The position numbers and the translations under genes were made by a program. From VRUE01 sp963695835 (GTDB taxonomy: Bacteria; Actinomycetota; Thermoleophilia; Solirubrobacterales; 70-9), in the NCBI GenBank assembly GCA_963695835.1, contig CAVOHR010000002.1:310001-374000 (forward strand): a stretch of 64,000 bases of DNA. The letters run 5' to 3'. Below are positions 60,022 through 64,000 of this stretch, one piece after another; positions within the stretch are counted from its first letter, which is position 1, and each line of letters begins with the position of its first letter. The notes beneath the pieces are model-generated. The model did no database searches. It had not been told where the DNA came from and worked only from the letters and a program-made list of their open reading frames with translations.

Positions 60022-62235
60022 TCAGGGGCAGGCCGATGGGTCCAACGGGGCGTTTAGCTGGTAGACGACCGTGGGGGGCTTGCGAAGGACGACGGTTGCG
60101 CCGGGGCCGGCCGTCCAGGCTGCCGTTGGGGGGTATGGGGGCTTGGTCGGTTCCATGCGGTCGCGGGTCGCTACCACGTAGTCGTAGTGGCCTTCGTCGA
60201 GGAGGGTTCGCCATTGGCGACAGTTCTTCGGGGCGACGAAGCCGCCGTGGGCAGTCCCAATGCCTACGTACTGGACTTGGTTGGAGAGGTCGCGGCCGTA
60301 CAGGGGGTACTGGCGGGTGCCGGTCGTCGCTATGCGGGCGTTGGAGATCGAGCTGGCCCATTTGAAGGCGGCGTTCAGGCCCGGGGCGGCGAAGGTCGGG
60401 TTCGCGTAGCGGTCGCGCAGGTAGTGGCGCTGGACCGGGTAGCCGACGGCGATGACGACCAGGGTCGTCGCCGTGGCGGCGACGAGCGCGCCACGGCGAT
60501 TTGCCCATGCGCCGGGTCGGTCCGGGCCTTCCCCGGTGGCCTCCGGCTCTTTCCCCGCTCTACCTGCCTCTGCTCGTCCCGGGAGCCACCTCCGCAGCGC
60601 CGGCGCCGCAGGCAGCAGCGCCAAGCCGAGGATCAGAGCTGGAGCGAGGTAGCGGAGGCCCGACTCGAAGCCCCGCGGCAAGCCGTCCGGACCCGAGGCC
60701 GAGGTCGGAGCGATCAGCCAGGCCAGGCCGGCCGCGAGCCCGGCGAGGGCGGCGGCGCACAGTGCAAAGTCAACCTCGCCCAGCCTGCGCTGTTCCTTTC
60801 CCCGGCGATTTCGAGACAAGGAACGGCGGAGCGGGGCGAGGCAGAGCAGGAGGCCCGCCAGCGCCAGCGCGCCGAGCAGCGGCCAGAAGACGCCGAGGCC
60901 GTGGTGAAGGCCGGGCAGGAACCAGCTCGACCAGATGCCGCGGTCGGTCAGGTAGCCGAGCACGCTGTGCCCTTCGCGACCCCCCAACGCCTGCTGCGGC
61001 GCCGGCAGCGGGATCGGCCCGAGGTGGTCGAACCAGGGCAGCGGGTTGCCGGTGTGGACGAGGTTGCGCAGGTACCAGTAGCCGCCACCGGCCACCGCGG
61101 CAAGACCGGAGACCCAAAGCGCCCGCCACCTGGAACCCGCCGGCGCCATGAGGGCGAGGCCGAGCACGAGAACAGCTGCGGGTAGGAGGAAGTTGAGCTT
61201 GGTCCCGGCGGCAAGGCCGGCGGAGAGCCCGGCGACCAGCAATGCACCGCTCGACAGCCGGCGCGTCGCCTCGCTCTCGCGCATCGCCGGCTCAACGCTG
61301 TCACCAGCACTGCGCGTCGCCGCTTTCCCGGCGCCGTCGTGCTCCTTGCCATCCCGGTCGTTGACGGCAACCGCAACAGCAGCGAGTAGGAAGAAGATCC
61401 CGACGATGTCGTTGCGCGCCTCCCCAGCTTGATCCGAGAGCGCCGGGACACTCAGCGCAATCGCCCCCAGGGCCAGCGACCACGGCGCGACCCGGTACGG
61501 CTTGCCAATACACCACAAGGCCAGCAGGCAGCCGAGGAACCAGCCGAGATTCAGCAGCGGCGACAGCAGATCCCGCCCGAAGGCCAGCATCCCGGCAGCG
61601 TGGAGCAGCTCGGCGTTGGCCGGGTAGAACCAGGCCAGGAACTGCGGCGCGATGAAATGCAGTTCCCAGGTGCTCCCGCTCTGGAAGAAGCCCGCCGCGA
61701 ACGGCCCGTGGTACCAGGTCGAATCGAACCCGGTCATCCCCGTCGACAGCCGCAGCTTCACACCGGCCGCGAAGTGGATGGTGGCCACCGCCGCGATGAG
61801 CAGTGCGATCACGGTGCTGGGATCGAGCGCCCTGCCCGCGGGTCCTGTCGTCGGGTGGGGCACCCTCCTCGGCCTACGCGCTGCTCCGGGCGAAGGGACA
61901 TCGCGCCCGCCGGGTCGGGGCCTTGCCCTCCACAGCCTTCGGCCAGCGGAGTCCACCCCACCCGACGCCACCCGCGGAAGGAGCGTCCAAATGCCCAGAC
62001 CCAACGCGCCAACGGTGAGTAGGTAGGGCAGGGGCTTGAACCAGCCGAAGCCGCCCAGGGCCTCCGCCGCCCAGATCGAGAATGCAAGCCCGACGACGAT
62101 CGTTGCCAGCCAAGCTGGGGCGCCCGCGAGCCGGGGGAGCAGCCGGCGACGCACAGTAAACCCTCCGAGACAGGCGAAGCCGCCGAGGGCGAGAAGCTCG
62201 GCGACTCCCAGCAGGTAGCGCGGCAGGTCGAGCAT
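60022..62235 (-). CDS. Large polytopic membrane protein, GT-C glycosyltransferase-like
   Basis: 737 residues from ATG 62235, 2 bases after the murJ stop. About a dozen membrane helices. 'GMTGFDSTWYHGPFAAGFF' in the first long outer loop resembles the acidic loop of GT-C lipid-linked sugar transferases (ArnT/PMT type), and the C-terminal outer domain ('NCRQWRTLLDEGHYDYVVAT') fits that group. A stretch of about 45 residues after helix 3 (residues 87-132, Arg/Gly/Pro-rich) is coded by the dispersed repeat at 61838-61975 and looks inserted. Function probably in envelope glycan assembly, given murJ next door. Confidence 0.72.
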   Translation of the reverse strand: MLDLPRYLLGVAELLALGGFACLGGFTVRRRLLPRLAGAPAWLATIVVGLAFSIWAAEALGGFGWFKPLPYLLTVGALGLGIWTLLPRVASGGVDSAGRRLWRARPRPGGRDVPSPGAARRPRRVPHPTTGPAGRALDPSTVIALLIAAVATIHFAAGVKLRLSTGMTGFDSTWYHGPFAAGFFQSGSTWELHFIAPQFLAWFYPANAELLHAAGMLAFGRDLLSPLLNLGWFLGCLLALWCIGKPYRVAPWSLALGAIALSVPALSDQAGEARNDIVGIFFLLAAVAVAVNDRDGKEHDGAGKAATRSAGDSVEPAMRESEATRRLSSGALLVAGLSAGLAAGTKLNFLLPAAVLVLGLALMAPAGSRWRALWVSGLAAVAGGGYWYLRNLVHTGNPLPWFDHLGPIPLPAPQQALGGREGHSVLGYLTDRGIWSSWFLPGLHHGLGVFWPLLGALALAGLLLCLAPLRRSLSRNRRGKEQRRLGEVDFALCAAALAGLAAGLAWLIAPTSASGPDGLPRGFESGLRYLAPALILGLALLPAAPALRRWLPGRAEAGRAGKEPEATGEGPDRPGAWANRRGALVAATATTLVVIAVGYPVQRHYLRDRYANPTFAAPGLNAAFKWASSISNARIATTGTRQYPLYGRDLSNQVQYVGIGTAHGGFVAPKNCRQWRTLLDEGHYDYVVATRDRMEPTKPPYPPTAAWTAGPGATVVLRKPPTVVYQLNAPLDPSACP
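61838..61975. repeat. Dispersed 135-bp repeat, copy 2 (in frame inside a gene)
   Basis: Similar to 59836-59970 over its length. The arms gtcgggtgggg and ccccacccgac are a perfect 11-bp inverted pair. The copy is read in frame and adds an Arg/Gly/Pro-rich loop to the membrane protein at 60022-62235 without a stop. Confidence 0.75.
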
Positions 62236-62237
62236 CG

Positions 62238-63917
62238 CTAGCGGCGCCGAAGCAGGCGCATGACCTGCTCGAGCTCGGCGACAACCAGGAGCCGGGCGAT
62301 GCCGACGTAGACAAGACCCCCGAGCGCCAGCGCCGTCCCGAGCGAGACGACCTGGCTGAGGAGGCCGCGGCCGAGGGCGCCGTCGAGCAGGTCCCAGATG
62401 CCGAAGGAGACGGCGGCGAGCGCGGCCGCCGCGACGGTGATCCGCAGGCCGGTCGAGAACAGCCGCCCCAGCTCGAGACCGCCGAACTCGTGGCGCAGGA
62501 CGACTGCCTGGGCGACGACGGCGGCGGTCGTGCCGATGCCGGTGCCGGCGACGATGCCGCCGGTGCCGAAGGGCTTGTAGAGGGCGAATGCGGCCAAGGC
62601 CGAGACGACCAGGTCCAACGCCGCCAGGCCGGTCGCCATCCAGGGGCGCTGCAAGCTGAAGAAGGTCCGCGTCTGCAGCAGGTAGAGGCCGTTGGTCGGC
62701 AGCGAGAAGGCGAACCAGAAGAGCGCCGTGGCCACGAGGGTCGTCTGCTCGGGCGTGAACTCGCCGCGCTGGTAGACGAGCCGGATCATCGGCGTCGAGA
62801 GGACGAGGACCGCCGCGGCCGCCGGGACCAGGACGAAGAGGATCTGGCGCATCCCGTTGGCCATCGTCGCCCGCAGGTTGTCGTGCTCGCCGCGGGAGGC
62901 GAAGCGGGCCAGGGTCGGGAAGAGGACGGTGGCGATCGCCACCGAGAAGATCCCCTGCGGCAGCTGGTAGATGCGGAAAGCCTTGTCGATCGCCGCCGGC
63001 GCCTGGTCGCTGACCAGGCTGCCGAAGAGGCTGTTGATCAGCAGGTTGAAGTTGATCAGGCCGAGGCTGATCGTCACCGGCAGCATCAGCAGCAGGACCC
63101 GGCGCACGTCGGGGTTGCGCCATTCGAAGCTCCAACCGAACTTGAACGGGGTGTTGCGCAGGTCGAAGGTCGGGATCAGCAGCTGGACCAGGGTGCCGGC
63201 GAGGATGCCGATCGCGTAGGCGTAGATCCGGTTCTGCCCGTGGAAGGCCGGCACCAGCAGGACCACCACGGCGATGATCGTCAGGTTCCAGAACAGCGGC
63301 GAGATCGCGAAGGCGCCGAAGCGGTCGTAGCTGTTGAGGATGCCGACGACGACGCCGCTCAGCCCGAGCAGGATCAGGATCGGGAAGAGGACCTGGGAGA
63401 GGGTGATGGTGAGGTCGAGGATCTCGCCTTCGAAGCCGGGCGCGAAGAGCGGCATCACGACCGGCGCGACGAGCACGAAGAGCGCCGTGATCGCGCCGAG
63501 GACGAGGGTGACGAGCAGCAGCAGGGTCGAGGCGAGGCGGAAGGCCTCGCGGTAGTTCTTCTTCTCCAGCTGCTCGGTGAAGATCGGCACGAAGGCCGGC
63601 TGCAGGGCGGCGTCGGCGAACAGGGCGCGGACCAGGTTCGGGACCTGGAAGGCGATCGTGAAGGCCGACATCGGCCCGTACACGCCGTAGTAGCTGGCGG
63701 CGACGATCTCGCGCACCAGCCCGGCGATCCGCGAGGCGGCGGTGGCGACCGAGAAGAACGCGGTCGAGCGGGCGATCCGCCCGGCTTGCCTGCCGGGGGC
63801 CGGGTCGCCGGAGCTGTCCTCGCCGGGATCGAAGGCCTCGGCGGCGCGCACGGCCGCGTCCGAGGCCACCGCGGTCTGCTCCGGATCCGGTCTTTCGGGT
63901 GCCGTGGGCTTCTCCAA
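62238..63917 (-). CDS. murJ: Lipid II flippase MurJ
   Basis: 559 residues from TTG 63917. About 14 membrane helices of the MOP superfamily; 'SRIAGLVREIVAASYYGV', 'VPNLVRALFADAALQPAFVPIF' (in part) and 'YQRGEFT' are MurJ blocks. The N-terminal 50 residues are polar and variable, as in actinobacterial MurJ. It flips lipid-linked peptidoglycan precursor outward. The GT-C-like gene follows after 2 bases and is probably co-expressed. Confidence 0.92.
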   Translation of the reverse strand: MEKPTAPERPDPEQTAVASDAAVRAAEAFDPGEDSSGDPAPGRQAGRIARSTAFFSVATAASRIAGLVREIVAASYYGVYGPMSAFTIAFQVPNLVRALFADAALQPAFVPIFTEQLEKKNYREAFRLASTLLLLVTLVLGAITALFVLVAPVVMPLFAPGFEGEILDLTITLSQVLFPILILLGLSGVVVGILNSYDRFGAFAISPLFWNLTIIAVVVLLVPAFHGQNRIYAYAIGILAGTLVQLLIPTFDLRNTPFKFGWSFEWRNPDVRRVLLLMLPVTISLGLINFNLLINSLFGSLVSDQAPAAIDKAFRIYQLPQGIFSVAIATVLFPTLARFASRGEHDNLRATMANGMRQILFVLVPAAAAVLVLSTPMIRLVYQRGEFTPEQTTLVATALFWFAFSLPTNGLYLLQTRTFFSLQRPWMATGLAALDLVVSALAAFALYKPFGTGGIVAGTGIGTTAAVVAQAVVLRHEFGGLELGRLFSTGLRITVAAAALAAVSFGIWDLLDGALGRGLLSQVVSLGTALALGGLVYVGIARLLVVAELEQVMRLLRRR

Positions 63918-63984
63918 GCTTGGTCTCAGTCGCTATAGTCGGCGGCCGCCCGGAGCCGGCTCGGCCGCTTCAGGCACACGACTC

Positions 63985-64000
63985 ATGGCCAACATAGCCT
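63985..64000 (+). CDS. rpsT: Probable start of ribosomal protein S20 gene (partial)
   Basis: Only the first five codons are in the window (MANIA). They match the usual start of S20, and rpsT near lepA is common in bacteria. The gene is divergent from murJ, and a tatagt box at 63934-63939 could serve as its -10. With so little sequence this stays tentative. Confidence 0.5.

Noticed and set aside
62236..63135. Extension of the GT-C-like protein by 300 residues upstream
   Set aside because: That part is the murJ gene read in another frame; the protein-like start with a membrane helix is ATG 62235.

Overview
The window looks like a chromosome segment of a high-GC Gram-positive bacterium, most likely an actinobacterium of the class Thermoleophilia (Solirubrobacterales-like). 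The reasons are the very GC-rich coding sequence, frequent GTG and TTG starts, an SCO6880-type actinobacterial conjugation operon, secreted 'SCPS..LC' repeat proteins of a kind I associate with that class, and a start codon that fits rpsT near murJ and lepA. The placement is inference; there is no rRNA gene in the window.

Region 1 (1-19,270) is the right-hand part of an integrative conjugative element (ICE). It holds the 3' part of a MobF relaxase-helicase and a cargo zone (2.1-7.4 kb). A leftward type IV secretion operon follows (sigma-like membrane protein, small pilin-like protein, VirB8-like, VirB6/TrbL-like, SCO6880, VirB4 ATPase, VirD4 coupling protein, anchored Pro/Ala-rich protein). 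A rightward peptidoglycan hydrolase, a small gene and a large serine integrase complete it. The element ends inside a maoC-type dehydratase gene, which is cut at its conserved GVNYG segment. In the cargo zone a small ICE gene is present in two near-identical copies plus a 3' remnant, and AT-richer genes for secreted proteins lie between the copies.

Region 2 (19.3-30.5 kb) is an accretion island. A chromosomal gene fusing TadG-like, VanY-like and lytic transglycosylase domains (27,586-28,905) has its 3' end repeated twice further downstream (22,392-21,780 and about 20,965-20,787). Different cargo fills the gaps. One block holds a GHKL ATPase, a beta-family protein and an sce7726-like nuclease, with an IS630-type element inserted where the last two genes overlap. 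The other holds a BrnT-like toxin/antitoxin pair and a YnfA remnant, and a VapBC pair lies beyond. Together these look like a defence/toxin-antitoxin hotspot.

Region 3 (30.5-42.2 kb) holds an MBL-fold enzyme with an unknown partner, a four-gene 2-oxoacid:ferredoxin oxidoreductase operon, TadE-type pilus genes, and a large membrane-anchored NACHT/STAND ATPase that is a candidate immune sensor.

Region 4 (42.2-56.7 kb) is a phosphate/polyphosphate cluster: a PiT transporter with a PhoU-like protein, ppk1, ppx, phoU, pstBACS and a PhoB-like regulator, with a three-repeat Pho-box in front of pstS. A PHP-glycosyltransferase fusion and a broken AbiE system sit inside it.

Region 5 (56.7-64 kb) is housekeeping: an HD-domain protein, lepA, a polytopic GT-C-like membrane protein, murJ and the presumed start of rpsT. 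Two dispersed repeat families lie in or next to genes here and at 24.3 and 34.0 kb, and some copies lie in frame inside proteins.
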